The notes: generated from the sequence alone by a model not told the origin. A stretch of DNA of 64,000 nt from an uncultured Porphyromonadaceae bacterium (GCA_902489275.1 CABTZK010000004.1:82478-146477), one strand, 5' to 3'. Positions 51,103 through 61,382 are shown, numbered from the stretch's first letter. Program-made: numbers and translations.

Positions 51103-53967
51103 ATGAGAAGCTACATGAATTACAATATCGCGCGCTGCGCAATCTTTTCTAAGGCGTGGCTCGTCACAATCTTAGTCATTTGCTTTTCCTCTTTGAGACT
51201 CGCTGCCCAGGACGAGGCCGTCATCTACCGCATGATTGACCAGTTTGAGCACAGCAGGGGCGACGCTCGCTTCCAGGCGGGCAAAAATCTCATAAAGGCT
51301 ATTGAGAAAGAAGAATACATTGATGAGCATTACGCTCAGGAACTCCACAAGAGCAACATAGAGGCCACCGTCAACTATGCCCTAAGCGAATTTTACTACG
51401 ATCACGAAGACTTTGGGAAAGCCAAGAAAAGCGGCCTAAAAGCGTTAGCCCTGTGTGACAACAGCAACTTGCAGCTTGAAAGCGACATCAATAGCATATT
51501 GAGCTGTATCGAGCATCACCAAGGCAACTTCATGAAGGCCGTCCAATACCTTCAAAAGTGCTACGAGATCGACGTGAAGTTGAATGACAAGGAGCGCATC
51601 AGCAGCGACTTGAATAACCTGGCAGCCACCTATTTGGCCAACAAGGATCCCGAGGGGGGCAAGGAGTACATCCTCAACGCCATCGCTATCGAGCGCAAGT
51701 TGAATCGCAAGGATATGCTCGCCAATCGCTTAGGCATTGCATCCGAAATTTTCTTGATGTGCCATGAGCTTGACACTGCGCTGTCCTTTGCCCAAGAAGC
51801 CTATGAGCTTGACCGTCGAGGGAAACGGGAAGGTGAAGCCGCTGTCCGTCAATCGCAACTTGCAGGCATCTATATTGAGCAAGGCAAATATGCCGAGGCC
51901 CAAAAGCACCTGCAACAAGCCATTCCTGTGCTTGAGAAAAACGGGAACAAGCACTCCTTGTCGATTTGCTACACTCAAATGGGCGATATACAACTGCATA
52001 ACAAGAACAACACCGCTGCAGTCAAGTACTACAACAAGTCGCTGGTACTCACCAACCAATTGAGCAACCGCTATCTTGAGCTGCGCAATGAGAAAGGCCT
52101 GTGGCAAGCCCTAAGAGAAACCGACCCGGCTGCCGCGCTGAAACATCTTGAAGTCTGTTTCACCTTGTCCGACACCCTATTTCGCGAAGAAAGCGCTCGG
52201 GAAATGAGCAACTTCAAAGCCAAATACAAGAATCAGGAATTGGCCAAGAAAAATGAAGAATATGCCCGCTACAACCGGCTCATTCTCCTCGTGTCGATTA
52301 TCGTGCTGACGTTGATGATTCTGGCTTTAGCGGCCATGTTCTTTGCTTTCAAGCAGAAAGCCAAAGCCCACCACATCGCACAAGACGTGGAGAAGATGCG
52401 CACCAACTTCTTCACCAACATCACCCATGAGTTCCGCACGCCGCTCACGGTCATCCTTGGCATCAGCAAGAAACTACAGCACGGGGACCTCGCTCCCGAC
52501 GAAGACCCCAAAACGCTACTGGGCATGATCAACCGGCAAGGCACTAACCTGCTGGGGCTCATCAACCAACTGCTTGACATATCGAAGGTGAAATCAGAAA
52601 TTGGCGTGCCCGACTGGCGTAACGGAAATATTGTCGTGTATGCCTATATGATTATTGAAACCTACCAGGAATACGGCAAAGAGAAACAGGTGAACATCAT
52701 ATTCGCGCCCGAAGAGAAAAGCATCATGATGGACTTTGTGCCCGAATACTTGCGCAAAGTGCTGGCCAACTTGATTTCTAACGCGCTCAAGTTCACGCCA
52801 GAGAAAGGAAATATTTACATCACGATATGCCAAAAAGACGGCAACCTGCGGCTGCGCGTGGCCGACACCGGGTGCGGCATACCGCCCGAGGAAATGCCAC
52901 ACATTTTCGATGCCTTCTACCAGGGTGAAAACTGCGCCCAGCACGTGGGCACTGGAGTGGGTCTTGCGCTGGTGAAGCAGATTATCACCACGCTGAACGG
53001 CAAGATTGAAGTGGCCAGCGAGCCTGGCAAGGGCACCGTGTTCACCATCCACGTGCCCCTCAAGCATGCCAATGCCAAAGAGGTGAAACCGCTTGACTTG
53101 AAAGAGGTTGACACCAGCGCCTTGCTTGATGCCGAGCTTAGCGAAGACTACAACACGCTCGTGCTGCCTCGCGGGCAAGAGCCTCATGCCAACGATGATA
53201 GCCGTCACGCGCCAGTCGTGCTCATTGTGGAGGACGAGGCCGACGTTTCGTATTACATTGGCAGCCAATTGAAAAAAGACTACACGCTCTACTACGCGCA
53301 CAATGGCGTGGAGGGGCTTGAAGTGGCACAAGAGGTGATGCCCGACTTAGTGATTACCGACTTGATGATGCCCGGTGGCGATGGCTACCAGCTGTGCCAG
53401 CGCATGCACGAGAGCGAGGCACTCAACCACATCCCCATCATTATCCTCACAGCCAAAGTGCAAGAGGGTGACAGAATCAGGGGCGTGGAAGTGGGTGCTG
53501 ATGCCTATATCACCAAGCCTTTCAGCGCCCAGGAACTGGATTTGCAAGTGAAGCGCCTGATCGATCTACGCCAATTGCTACGCCTCAAGTTCTCTCAAGC
53601 CATCATCGAGGACCGCGAGGACGAAGTGCCGCTGGACAAAATGGACCGAGACTTCCTGAACAAGTTTGTTGACGTCGTCAACAGCAAGATGGAGAAATGC
53701 GACATCAACGTTGACGCATTAGCGTCGACGCTGTGCATGAGCACAAAGCAATTGCGCAGCAAAATCATGGCACTCACGGGTGAGAATCCCAATTGCTACA
53801 TCACGCAAATCAGGATGAACAAGGCGCGTCGACTGCTGAAGAGCACCAACCTGTCGATTGGCGAAGTGGCGATGAGCTGTGGATTTGAGGATAACGCCTA
53901 CTTCTCGCGAGCCTTCAAGCAGACGTTTAAGATGACACCCACCCAATTCCGAAACATGAACGCGTAG
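51103..53967 (+). CDS. Hybrid two-component system protein (TPR sensor, kinase, receiver, AraC output)
   Basis: The 954-residue membrane protein combines sensor, kinase and regulator. A signal anchor/peptide (about 13-36) is followed by tetratricopeptide repeats (40-370), a membrane helix (about 391-414), a dimerisation-phosphotransfer domain with the His in NFFTNITHEFRTPLTVI (near 442), an ATPase domain (NLISNALKFTP; DTGCGIPPEE; GTGVGLALVKQI), a receiver (VVLIVEDEADV; phospho-Asp in LVITDLMMPGGDGYQL near 751), and an AraC-type DNA-binding domain at the end. The TPR sensor replaces the beta-propeller of the classical HTCS, so a peptide or protein signal is more likely than a glycan (inference). 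No polysaccharide utilisation genes lie beside it. Confidence 0.92.
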   Translation: MRSYMNYNIARCAIFSKAWLVTILVICFSSLRLAAQDEAVIYRMIDQFEHSRGDARFQAGKNLIKAIEKEEYIDEHYAQELHKSNIEATVNYALSEFYYDHEDFGKAKKSGLKALALCDNSNLQLESDINSILSCIEHHQGNFMKAVQYLQKCYEIDVKLNDKERISSDLNNLAATYLANKDPEGGKEYILNAIAIERKLNRKDMLANRLGIASEIFLMCHELDTALSFAQEAYELDRRGKREGEAAVRQSQLAGIYIEQGKYAEAQKHLQQAIPVLEKNGNKHSLSICYTQMGDIQLHNKNNTAAVKYYNKSLVLTNQLSNRYLELRNEKGLWQALRETDPAAALKHLEVCFTLSDTLFREESAREMSNFKAKYKNQELAKKNEEYARYNRLILLVSIIVLTLMILALAAMFFAFKQKAKAHHIAQDVEKMRTNFFTNITHEFRTPLTVILGISKKLQHGDLAPDEDPKTLLGMINRQGTNLLGLINQLLDISKVKSEIGVPDWRNGNIVVYAYMIIETYQEYGKEKQVNIIFAPEEKSIMMDFVPEYLRKVLANLISNALKFTPEKGNIYITICQKDGNLRLRVADTGCGIPPEEMPHIFDAFYQGENCAQHVGTGVGLALVKQIITTLNGKIEVASEPGKGTVFTIHVPLKHANAKEVKPLDLKEVDTSALLDAELSEDYNTLVLPRGQEPHANDDSRHAPVVLIVEDEADVSYYIGSQLKKDYTLYYAHNGVEGLEVAQEVMPDLVITDLMMPGGDGYQLCQRMHESEALNHIPIIILTAKVQEGDRIRGVEVGADAYITKPFSAQELDLQVKRLIDLRQLLRLKFSQAIIEDREDEVPLDKMDRDFLNKFVDVVNSKMEKCDINVDALASTLCMSTKQLRSKIMALTGENPNCYITQIRMNKARRLLKSTNLSIGEVAMSCGFEDNAYFSRAFKQTFKMTPTQFRNMNA

Positions 53968-54005
53968 TGTCCGTGCCGGGAATGCCTCCATGGCATAGCC
54001 CGCTC

Positions 54006-54488
54006 TCAATCACCTCCCACAGGAATATCATAGCCCACAAGGCGAAACGCCACCTTAAAAGGCGTAGCGCGCTTGCGAGGCTTGGGGCCATTATAGTAAT
54101 AAAAAAGCCGCTGCACGTCCCATGACTTGATCGAGACGAGCTGGCTCTCATCGGGCCGCAACATGACGGGAACGGTTACCGTGCGCTCATGCAACATGGC
54201 ACCGCCAAGGCTTGAGTAACGCAAGAGCAAGCTGACACGCGAAATGCGATGCCGCGTGTGATTGGTCACAAAAAATGTTTCCTTGCTATCGCTCGCGCGC
54301 TTTGCGTAGCCGCGCAATGTCACAGCGCCTGGCTCAATGCCGGCTCCACAGTCCTGGCTTGAGTCGGCAGGAAGCATCTCAACCACAGCAGCAGCGTGCT
54401 TGAGCGAGGCCTGTGTGGTCTTGGTGCGGGCACCGACAGCGACGGTCAAGAGCAGCATCAGCAGCACGAAGGTTATGGTGTGTCTCAT
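54006..54488 (-). CDS. Secreted protein of unknown function
   Basis: The 160-residue protein has a signal peptide (about 1-20) and a beta-rich domain (about 45-155; TLRGYAKRASDSKETFFVTNHT; RVSLLLRYSSLGGAML). The pattern suggests an Ig-like or FxLYD-type fold, but I do not recognise the family for sure. It overlaps the upstream gene by four bases (ATGA), indicating coupled translation with that gene. Confidence 0.65.
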   Translation of the reverse strand: MRHTITFVLLMLLLTVAVGARTKTTQASLKHAAAVVEMLPADSSQDCGAGIEPGAVTLRGYAKRASDSKETFFVTNHTRHRISRVSLLLRYSSLGGAMLHERTVTVPVMLRPDESQLVSIKSWDVQRLFYYYNGPKPRKRATPFKVAFRLVGYDIPVGGD

Positions 54489-55075
54489 AGATAGCGAATT
54501 TCATTAAAAGAGTTTCCGTTCCCATTGGCAGGGAAAACTTTCCTGAAGCCGACGGGTAGCTTTTCTTCCACTTTCTCGGGAATTATCGAGATGCCTCTGA
54601 AAATGGAGGGGAGGAATCGGGCGAAATTGACCCGAACCTTCACGCGCCAGTGGGGCGCATCGAAAGTGAACGACGTTCCCTCGGCATTGAGGGTGGCCAC
54701 ACACTGGAGCGGTGACGACAAGGTGACGTGGCTGCGCTCGCTGTAAAGCCATAGCTGGTACTTGCTGTCGACCGCGCTCGCTGCCACATATCCAATCACT
54801 GTGCCTGGCATGAGCTCCAAGTCGTTACTCGCCAGCAGAATGATGCGGTAGCCAATGTTTTGCTCTCCCTTCCATTTCTCGATGGCAAGCGTCATCTCCT
54901 CGTTGGGATAATACCAAATTCCCTCCAGTGGCTGCATGTCGCTCTCGGCGAAGCGCGCCCTCATCTTCTGCTCGTCGATGCCTGGCAACACGACCGATTG
55001 CTGGGGCAAAGCGGCCGCCTGCAACGGGAAGGCCAGCAAAAGGAGACAGAGGAAATGAAACAGGCGAATTGTCAT
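54485..55075 (-). CDS. Secreted protein of unknown function, operon with two envelope genes
   Basis: The 196-residue protein has a signal peptide (about 1-22), then a lipocalin-like beta region (MQPLEGIWYYPNEEMTLAIEKW, NIGYRIILLASND, FTFDAPHWRVKVRVNF). The pattern GIWYYPNEE resembles small-molecule-binding or glycan-binding barrels of Bacteroidetes, with no assigned role. It lies 12 bases after the DUF3078 barrel gene and overlaps the following gene by four bases. Confidence 0.65.
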   Translation of the reverse strand: MTIRLFHFLCLLLLAFPLQAAALPQQSVVLPGIDEQKMRARFAESDMQPLEGIWYYPNEEMTLAIEKWKGEQNIGYRIILLASNDLELMPGTVIGYVAASAVDSKYQLWLYSERSHVTLSSPLQCVATLNAEGTSFTFDAPHWRVKVRVNFARFLPSIFRGISIIPEKVEEKLPVGFRKVFPANGNGNSFNEIRYL

Positions 55076-55087
55076 GGCGGTTGGTGG

Positions 55088-56362
55088 TTAGTTGGTTGCA
55101 AAACGATAGGTCAAGCCTAAGCTCAAGATTTCCTTAAACTGCCAGTACCTCCAGTCGGCATCCCAGGGGCGCGACTTGTCATACCGCAAATGGGTGTAGA
55201 CTTGGGCGTTGAGATGGCGAGTGATGGTGAAATCAAACGTGCTCTCCCAGTCACCTTGCATGTACTCATAGTTGGTAAAAGCGTAGAGCCTGGTGGTCCA
55301 CACCACATTTGGGTGAATTTTCCACGTGGCTTTTCCCTCAAAGTTGCTACCGAAACTGCTTTTGGTGTGATGCCCAGGCTTCATGCCAAACGAGACAGGA
55401 TCCAGGTCCTTGATGTCACGGCACATCTTCAAGTTGTAGCTCAAGGGCGCAAAAGAGAGCGACAGTTCCTTGATCTCCTCCTTGTCTTTGTAGCTATAGG
55501 TCATGCCTAAGCCCACATTCAGCTCGCCTGGCGACAAGAACGCCGCGCTCATCGTGTTGGTATTAGGCTTATAGTTGTTGAAAAACTGGGTCTTAAACAA
55601 TAAAGTCGCCGAATAATACCAATTTTTAACAGCCTTGTAGCCAAAAGTGGATGTGAATTGCAAATTATCCTCGTTGACCGTGTAGTTGCGCAAAGTGTCG
55701 CTGTGAGCCGTCATCATGCCGAGCTTGTAGTGCAGGCGATTTTTGAAGAGGTAGTTGGGGTGCGTTTTCGGGTTGAGGTTCACATCCCATTGGATGTCGG
55801 TGAGCACATTCATGTTGTTCTCTCCGCCTTGATACCAGTTTTCACTCACGTAGGCCTGTGTGAAATGCAGAGACGCCTTGAGGGTGTGGAGCCAGTTACG
55901 CATTTTGATGACACGTGACTCGACAACGGGCAGCGGGTCGGCAACAGGAACCTCGGTGGTGGCGATGTCGAGACGGCTTTGAGCAGGGTTGGGCGTGATG
56001 ACGTATTCTTTGGGAGGCTCTGGCAATGCCTTGACATTGTAAGGCACTAAATCGGGGTGACGGACAATGGTCTCATAGCGCACACGCTCAACGTGGCGGC
56101 GCTTGTCCTGGGCCGCCACGAGCCAGCTGGTGTCCTGCCGCAAGGCCAGGCGATGCCCGGCGCCGCACGACAGCCGCGGCACTTGCAGGGCTGGCGGCAT
56201 GATTTTGTGGCACTCGAAAACGAGCGGCATGAGCAACATGCCAGGCGCTATCGAGTCGGCGCCCTCTGCTGGCTTAGGCGTGGAGACCAGCTTAGCCTGA
56301 ACATGAAAGCAACTTGTGGCCAGCAGGGCTGCGCATCCTATCATGACTTTGAAACCATTCAT
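55088..56362 (-). CDS. DUF3078 outer-membrane barrel protein
   Basis: The 424-residue protein has a signal peptide (about 1-23), a linker, and a DUF3078-type barrel (about 145-424) with ASLHFTQAYVSENWYQGGENNMNVL, the family's opening block, and a closing strand SLGLTYRFATN. The function of the family is unknown; it occurs in Bacteroidetes and is predicted in the outer membrane. It is the first of three leftward genes whose spacing (12 bases, then a 4-base overlap) indicates an operon. Confidence 0.85.
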   Translation of the reverse strand: MNGFKVMIGCAALLATSCFHVQAKLVSTPKPAEGADSIAPGMLLMPLVFECHKIMPPALQVPRLSCGAGHRLALRQDTSWLVAAQDKRRHVERVRYETIVRHPDLVPYNVKALPEPPKEYVITPNPAQSRLDIATTEVPVADPLPVVESRVIKMRNWLHTLKASLHFTQAYVSENWYQGGENNMNVLTDIQWDVNLNPKTHPNYLFKNRLHYKLGMMTAHSDTLRNYTVNEDNLQFTSTFGYKAVKNWYYSATLLFKTQFFNNYKPNTNTMSAAFLSPGELNVGLGMTYSYKDKEEIKELSLSFAPLSYNLKMCRDIKDLDPVSFGMKPGHHTKSSFGSNFEGKATWKIHPNVVWTTRLYAFTNYEYMQGDWESTFDFTITRHLNAQVYTHLRYDKSRPWDADWRYWQFKEILSLGLTYRFATN

Positions 56363-56414
56363 GAGGCAAAGTTAGGAAAAATACATGACATATTCATCAT
56401 TTTACCCCTCCCTA

Positions 56415-57938
56415 TCACCGATGGGCGGGGCTCTGACTGGAAGTGTTGAGCAGGATGAGCGTAATCAGAGCCGTCACATCGGTCACGTTCACAACACCGT
56501 CGCCATTGAGGTCGGCAAGGCTCTCATTGTCTATGGTTCCCGCTAAGATCTCATTGATGAGGGCCGTCACATCGGTCACATTCACGAGACCGTCTTTGTT
56601 CAAATCACCCTCGATGCCAGTGAACTCCTCATGAAGATTGAAAAAATATTTCCAGCCTTTGGCAGCCTTGTAGGCATTAAGACGCCCATTGGGCACAATC
56701 ACCTCACAATCCAAGTAGGTTCTGAAATAGAACAAGCTGAGCATGGCTGGCTCGGTCTTGTTGCACCAAATCCTCGAAATGGAGTTAGGAAACATCCCTG
56801 GGTGAGCAGGCCCTTCGAACAACTTGTTGATTTCCATGTAAGTCAGGCTATCGTTGGCCATCAAGTATCGAGACGACACCACCCCTAAATGGGGCTCATA
56901 GACATTGCCTGCCAATGGGCGGCCAAGCAACAGGGAATCGGGGCGCAACGGGACGGCATCATCGCTATAATAGATATTGAGCGTGCTGGTCGTCTCGATG
57001 AATTGAAGATGCCTTATTCCCGAGCCGGCGAATGCGTTGTTGGCTATCGTCCGGGTACTCGCGGGTATCGTGAACGTGGACAGCGACACACAATCGGCAA
57101 ACGCGCGCGAGGCAATATCGTTCACGCCATAAGAGATTTTCACGCTGGCAAGCGCCCTGCAACCTTCAAAAGCGCTCTCCCTGATATAACGCACTTGATT
57201 GGGAAAGCTCATGGTCTTGAGCCCGGTGCAGCCGGCAAACATGTAGGGCGCAATCGTGACCATGTTGCTTGACAATGTGACTGACGACAGCGACACGCAA
57301 TCCTGAAAAGCATTCTCGCCAACCTCGACCACCGTAGAAGGCAAGGCTATCGAGGCCAGGTTGGAGCAACCATGGAAAGCCATATCCCCTATTGACCTTA
57401 GCCCTACCGGTATCGCGACAGAGACCAAGGCACTGCAGCCATAAAAGGTCTCGTTGCTGATTTTCTTCAACGGAGCAGTGAGCGTGACCGAGCGCAAACT
57501 TGTGCAATGGTCAAATGCCGAAACGCCTATCGAGGTCAATTTCTTGGACAAAGAGATGGCCACCATGCTCCGGCAGTTGGAAAACGCACTGGCGCCAATC
57601 TGCTGAACCGTGTTTCCCATCGACACTGAGGTGATTTCAACGCAGCTGTTGAAAGCATCGCTCTCGATGCCTTTCACGGGATAGGTAACGGCATTGAAAG
57701 TCACCGAGTCAGGAATCACAATATCGCCTGTGTAGCGCTCTCCTGGCGCCATTGTCACCCAGGCCGACCCATCGGCACTCTTGATGTGATAATAGAGTTG
57801 ACCTACTGAGAAATCAGGGGGGAGCCTGCAAATGGCCGTTGCCCGCATCCACGACCCAGCCAGCAAGAGACACGCAACGGCACAAGCTGCATGAAACCTT
57901 GGGCAGTGGGCAAAAAGGAAGAGTTCACGTTTCGTCAT
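56415..57938 (-). CDS. BspA-like leucine-rich repeat protein with two dockerin repeats
   Basis: The 507-residue secreted protein has a signal peptide (about 1-35). About nine leucine-rich repeats of the BspA/LRR_5 type follow (e.g. IESDAFNSCVEITSVSMG, IGASAFSNCRSMVAISL), then a beta-rich segment (about 300-440). The end carries two dockerin calcium loops, DLNKDGLVNVTD and DLNGDGVVNVTD, before a short polar tail. The start is the ATG at 57938. BspA-type proteins bind host proteins or other bacteria; here dockerin replaces the usual C-terminal sorting tail. A cohesin partner is not visible. Confidence 0.85.
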   Translation of the reverse strand: MTKRELFLFAHCPRFHAACAVACLLLAGSWMRATAICRLPPDFSVGQLYYHIKSADGSAWVTMAPGERYTGDIVIPDSVTFNAVTYPVKGIESDAFNSCVEITSVSMGNTVQQIGASAFSNCRSMVAISLSKKLTSIGVSAFDHCTSLRSVTLTAPLKKISNETFYGCSALVSVAIPVGLRSIGDMAFHGCSNLASIALPSTVVEVGENAFQDCVSLSSVTLSSNMVTIAPYMFAGCTGLKTMSFPNQVRYIRESAFEGCRALASVKISYGVNDIASRAFADCVSLSTFTIPASTRTIANNAFAGSGIRHLQFIETTSTLNIYYSDDAVPLRPDSLLLGRPLAGNVYEPHLGVVSSRYLMANDSLTYMEINKLFEGPAHPGMFPNSISRIWCNKTEPAMLSLFYFRTYLDCEVIVPNGRLNAYKAAKGWKYFFNLHEEFTGIEGDLNKDGLVNVTDVTALINEILAGTIDNESLADLNGDGVVNVTDVTALITLILLNTSSQSPAHR

Positions 57939-58010
57939 GGGCAAACCTGTTTGGCTCTATTATAGAAACGAGCAATGGAGTAGTATTATTGCCACGAGAA
58001 TGCAAAAAGC

Positions 58011-58053
58011 GACAAAATTGCTTGAAAACCAACACTATACATGAAATTTTGTC
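58011..58053. repeat. Inverted repeat between the BspA-like and hsp20 genes
   Basis: GACAAAATT (58011-58019) and AATTTTGTC (58045-58053) are exact inverted copies 25 bases apart, in the divergent region before hsp20. Possible operator; a clear primary promoter for hsp20 is not seen. Confidence 0.45.
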
Positions 58054-58212
58054 ACAAAAAAAGACGTTTTGTTCACCCTTGCGCGCAAGCCGTGGCAATG
58101 GCACGCCATTTGCTCCTTCTACAAGCGAGCTGCAAGCCCAAGCCCAGCAAAGGCTTGAAGTTCATAACAAACTGATTTTTAAAAATTTTTAAAGTGATAG
58201 GAGATTAATATT

Positions 58213-58647
58213 ATGTTAATGACACGTAGAAATCAAAATTGGTTACCCAATGTGTTTAACGACTTTTTCGACACCAATTTCTTGCCCAAGACCAATGCCA
58301 CAGCTCCAGCAATCAATGTGATTGAGAAAGATGGCGAGTATGACGTGGAGCTTGCCGCTCCGGGCATGGGCAAGGAAGACTTCAAAGTGAGCCTTGACCA
58401 AGATGGCAATCTCGTGATCGACTTGGAAAAGAAAATCGAGCACAACGAGGAAGGGGAAAAGGGTAACACCCAGTACTTGCGCCGCGAGTTTTCTTACACC
58501 CATTTCCACAAGTCGTTCATCATGCCAGAAGATGTTGATAGCGAGAACATCTCGGCCAGCGCGCATAACGGTGTCTTGACCGTGGTTCTGCCCAAGAAGA
58601 CCGCTCAAGAAATGAAGAAAGAGTTCAGGGACATTGAGATTCAGTAA
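58213..58647 (+). CDS. Hsp20/alpha-crystallin small heat-shock protein
   Basis: The 144-residue chaperone holds unfolding proteins until ATP-dependent chaperones take over. The alpha-crystallin domain (about 35-125) has APGMGKEDFKVSLDQDGNLV and the closing ASAHNGVLTVVLPKK (the usual GVL motif). An AGGAG site lies nine bases before the ATG at 58213. It is followed by an 18-base-stem terminator. Confidence 0.93.
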   Translation: MLMTRRNQNWLPNVFNDFFDTNFLPKTNATAPAINVIEKDGEYDVELAAPGMGKEDFKVSLDQDGNLVIDLEKKIEHNEEGEKGNTQYLRREFSYTHFHKSFIMPEDVDSENISASAHNGVLTVVLPKKTAQEMKKEFRDIEIQ

Positions 58648-58694
58648 GATTCAGTAACGACACACTCACTCAAAAGTGAGCTCCACCACATCTC

Positions 58695-58735
58695 AAGAGG
58701 GACACCAGGCACAGCAAGTGCCTGGTGTCCCTCTT
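58695..58735. terminator. Bidirectional terminator between hsp20 and the DUF3108 gene
   Basis: AAGAGGGACACCAGGCAC and its exact complement form an 18-base perfect stem with a five-base loop, between convergent genes. Confidence 0.85.
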
Positions 58736-58776
58736 GCTTGATGAAATCCCGCCAACACGCCGATTACGGCAGGCGG

Positions 58777-59544
58777 CTACTTGTTGAGACTGCCCCCCAA
58801 GTAGCATTTCACCTCTCCCACCGGGAGCTTGCCCACAAACATCAATGGCTTGCGCAACGAGTCGGTTGAGAGCCACGCGGTGAGGTCGTCACTCGACTTG
58901 GTGCGGCCATCCTGCGTGAAGTGGAAAGTGACCTTGTGGGCATTGTGCTTGCTGCCATTGCGCAGCTTGATGCTTTGCACACCTCGATACTTGATGGTGA
59001 GATTCTCCTTCGACTTGCCCGAAAAGACCACCGTGCGATAGGACTTGTTCTTGCTCAACTTTGTGAAATCAAGATTGCGTAGCATGTAGAACACACTCAC
59101 CATGTCGTAGGCCGTGCCACTGGTCGAGAGGCTCACATGCTTGGTGGGCTTGCCCTTGCGGTAGCGGTAGCAATTGGCCGAAGTCGAGTTCCCGTTGTGC
59201 TTGAAATTCACGACATCGCGGGCATAGTACTTCTTCTCGTGCGTGAGTTTTTCATATTTGATGGGTCTCAGGTTGTTGTCCATATAGCACTTGAGCGTGT
59301 CGCGCACGGGGTATATCTTGTCGGCCCACGACCGCGTTTTCCCAATGAGCTGGGAGTAGTAGCCATTGCCGGTCTTCTTGATCGTCAACTGGGCATTCCC
59401 GGCATGCTTCCATATTAATCCCCAATGGTAGACAATCTCATAGTTGAGCGTTTCGCTCGTGTAGGTTCTCGCACTTGCCGAGAGGGCGCTCCATGCCATC
59501 ACAACAGCCAGCAAGGCAAGTTTCAACGATCTGTAATCCTTCAT
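58777..59544 (-). CDS. DUF3108-family secreted protein
   Basis: The 255-residue protein has a signal peptide (about 1-25, from MKDYRSLKLALLAV) and the DUF3108 fold: LNYEIVYHWGLIWKHAGNAQL opens it, TYxLR-type strands follow, and AWLSTDSLRKPLMFVGKLPVG closes. The family is found in Gram-negative envelopes and has been linked to the outer membrane, but its role is unknown. An upstream frame to 59577 is not used because the signal peptide begins at the ATG at 59544. Confidence 0.85.
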   Translation of the reverse strand: MKDYRSLKLALLAVVMAWSALSASARTYTSETLNYEIVYHWGLIWKHAGNAQLTIKKTGNGYYSQLIGKTRSWADKIYPVRDTLKCYMDNNLRPIKYEKLTHEKKYYARDVVNFKHNGNSTSANCYRYRKGKPTKHVSLSTSGTAYDMVSVFYMLRNLDFTKLSKNKSYRTVVFSGKSKENLTIKYRGVQSIKLRNGSKHNAHKVTFHFTQDGRTKSSDDLTAWLSTDSLRKPLMFVGKLPVGEVKCYLGGSLNK

Positions 59545-59714
59545 TCTATTTCTTGTTTTGAAACTTAGACAATCCAACTTCGCAAAAGTTTAATGCGCCT
59601 TGGATCAGACGCGACGAGAAGGAGAAAGCCATGGTCAAGGAAAAGCCCGCGAAACGCATCAGGGGGTGACCCTGCCGCATTTCGTGGGCCTTGTGTCGCA
59701 TCGGCACGGGCATC

Positions 59715-61382
59715 CTACTTCTCTACCTCGCGGATGAGCAAGCGGTCACCGCTGCCTTTCACCACCGTGTTGTAGTAGTCTTGGGTGTATCCGCCAAAGG
59801 TGGGCTGCACAGGCATGCCAGTGGCGCTGCGCTCAAATTTCCCCTCTTTCTCTTTCTTGATGTTACCATCGAGATATTTCACAAACAGGTACTTGGCAAG
59901 GTCTTGATACTTGTGGGTGGCATCTTGAGCCGACTCGCAGCTATAGGTGGTCAAGTAGTCAATGGCAGCCTTCGGGTTGCGGTTGTAGAATTCAAGCGCC
60001 TCTTTCTCAACAGCAGGCTGGCTTTGCTCAAAGTTGTCTTCGATTGCGCCTTGCACCTTGCGGATGTCAGGTATCATGTAGCTGTAGCGGTTATAGGCCT
60101 GGTTGGCGATGAGATTGTTCACCCAAAAGGCTGCATCGAAGTCAAAGGTATAAAGGTCGGCCTTGCCTTGAGAATAGCTCTCGGGGATCTTGTTCATGCA
60201 GCAGTACATGGGCACAAACACTGCCGTGTTGGCATCATCCACGCCAAACCAGATAATTCCACCGATGGCATCGGGGAGCGAATTGCGCATTTGTGAGACG
60301 AACACGAATCCCGTCTGTTGTGTGGCAATGGCGCGCTCTTGGCAGTATTTTTTCCCGTCCACTTCAAACTCCATCGGTCGCCAGCGATAGGGCACGTCGT
60401 AGTAATTCTTGGCGCCAGGATCCTGGGTCATGTCAAATGGGGTGCCCTCGAAGTGGTCGCGCATCATGTTTTGCATGTCGCGGCAAGAGATTTTCTTGTC
60501 GGGGCGCACATAGAGCGGCAGCTTCTCGGCACCCTTCTTGCCATTGATGAAAGGCAAGTAGGCATCCATGCCTGCCTTGAAACGGTTGAAGTAGCTCCAC
60601 ACGCGGGCATCGCAGCCGCGCAGAGTGCCAAAGTCGCTGGGAGCATAGGCGGTTGAGAATTCAAAATCGGCATCTTTTCCGTTATAGTAGCCCATCTTCT
60701 TGGCGAACGAGATAACGTCCTTGCTATACATGCAATTTTCCTTGTCCTTCAAGGGAAATTTATAGATGCGGCTTTGGTTGGCATGGCCCGAGATGCAATC
60801 GTCGGGAATGCGCATAGCCACCCACACGGCGCCTTTTTCCTTGCAGCCCTTGCCAATCATTTCCATCACCCAGATTTCGTTAGGGTCGCCAATGGAGAAC
60901 GACTCGCCCTCGCTGGCATAGCCATATTGCGCCACCAGGTCGGTCATCACCTTGATGGCCTCGCGAGCGGTCTTGGAGCGCTGCAAAGCGATATAAATCA
61001 AGCTGCCATAGTCTATGATTGAGTTTCCGGTGGTGTCCATGAGCTCAAGCCGGCCGCCATAGGTCGACTCGGCTACCGTCACTTGATGCTCGTTGATGTT
61101 GCCCACCACGGCATAGGTGTGCGCCACCTCGGGGATTTTTCCCAAGCGGCGACCGCTGTCCCAATCGATAATCTCGCGCATCGCGCCAGGCTGGTGGTCG
61201 GCCGCCGGGAGATACTGCAAGTCGCCAAAAAGCGTGTGAGAATCGGCAGCGTAGGTAATGAACGCGCTACCGTCGGTACTGGCTTTCTTGCCCACGAGCA
61301 AGTTGGTACAGGCCAGGGAGCTGACACTGGTTGCCGCCACGGCAGCAACAGCAAGTGTGAGAATGCGGTTAAATGATTTCAT
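59715..61382 (-). CDS. C69-family dipeptidase
   Basis: The 555-residue exported N-terminal-nucleophile hydrolase has a signal sequence that ends directly at the catalytic Cys25 (SSLACTNLLVGKKAS), so processing frees the nucleophile. The rest matches PepD/U34 dipeptidases (TVAESTYGG, GESFSIGDPNEIWVMEMIG). It would act in the periplasm on dipeptides. Its own TACCTTTG box lies on the minus strand at 61434-61427, inside the 3' end of the upstream phosphopantetheinyl transferase gene. Confidence 0.92.
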   Translation of the reverse strand: MKSFNRILTLAVAAVAATSVSSLACTNLLVGKKASTDGSAFITYAADSHTLFGDLQYLPAADHQPGAMREIIDWDSGRRLGKIPEVAHTYAVVGNINEHQVTVAESTYGGRLELMDTTGNSIIDYGSLIYIALQRSKTAREAIKVMTDLVAQYGYASEGESFSIGDPNEIWVMEMIGKGCKEKGAVWVAMRIPDDCISGHANQSRIYKFPLKDKENCMYSKDVISFAKKMGYYNGKDADFEFSTAYAPSDFGTLRGCDARVWSYFNRFKAGMDAYLPFINGKKGAEKLPLYVRPDKKISCRDMQNMMRDHFEGTPFDMTQDPGAKNYYDVPYRWRPMEFEVDGKKYCQERAIATQQTGFVFVSQMRNSLPDAIGGIIWFGVDDANTAVFVPMYCCMNKIPESYSQGKADLYTFDFDAAFWVNNLIANQAYNRYSYMIPDIRKVQGAIEDNFEQSQPAVEKEALEFYNRNPKAAIDYLTTYSCESAQDATHKYQDLAKYLFVKYLDGNIKKEKEGKFERSATGMPVQPTFGGYTQDYYNTVVKGSGDRLLIREVEK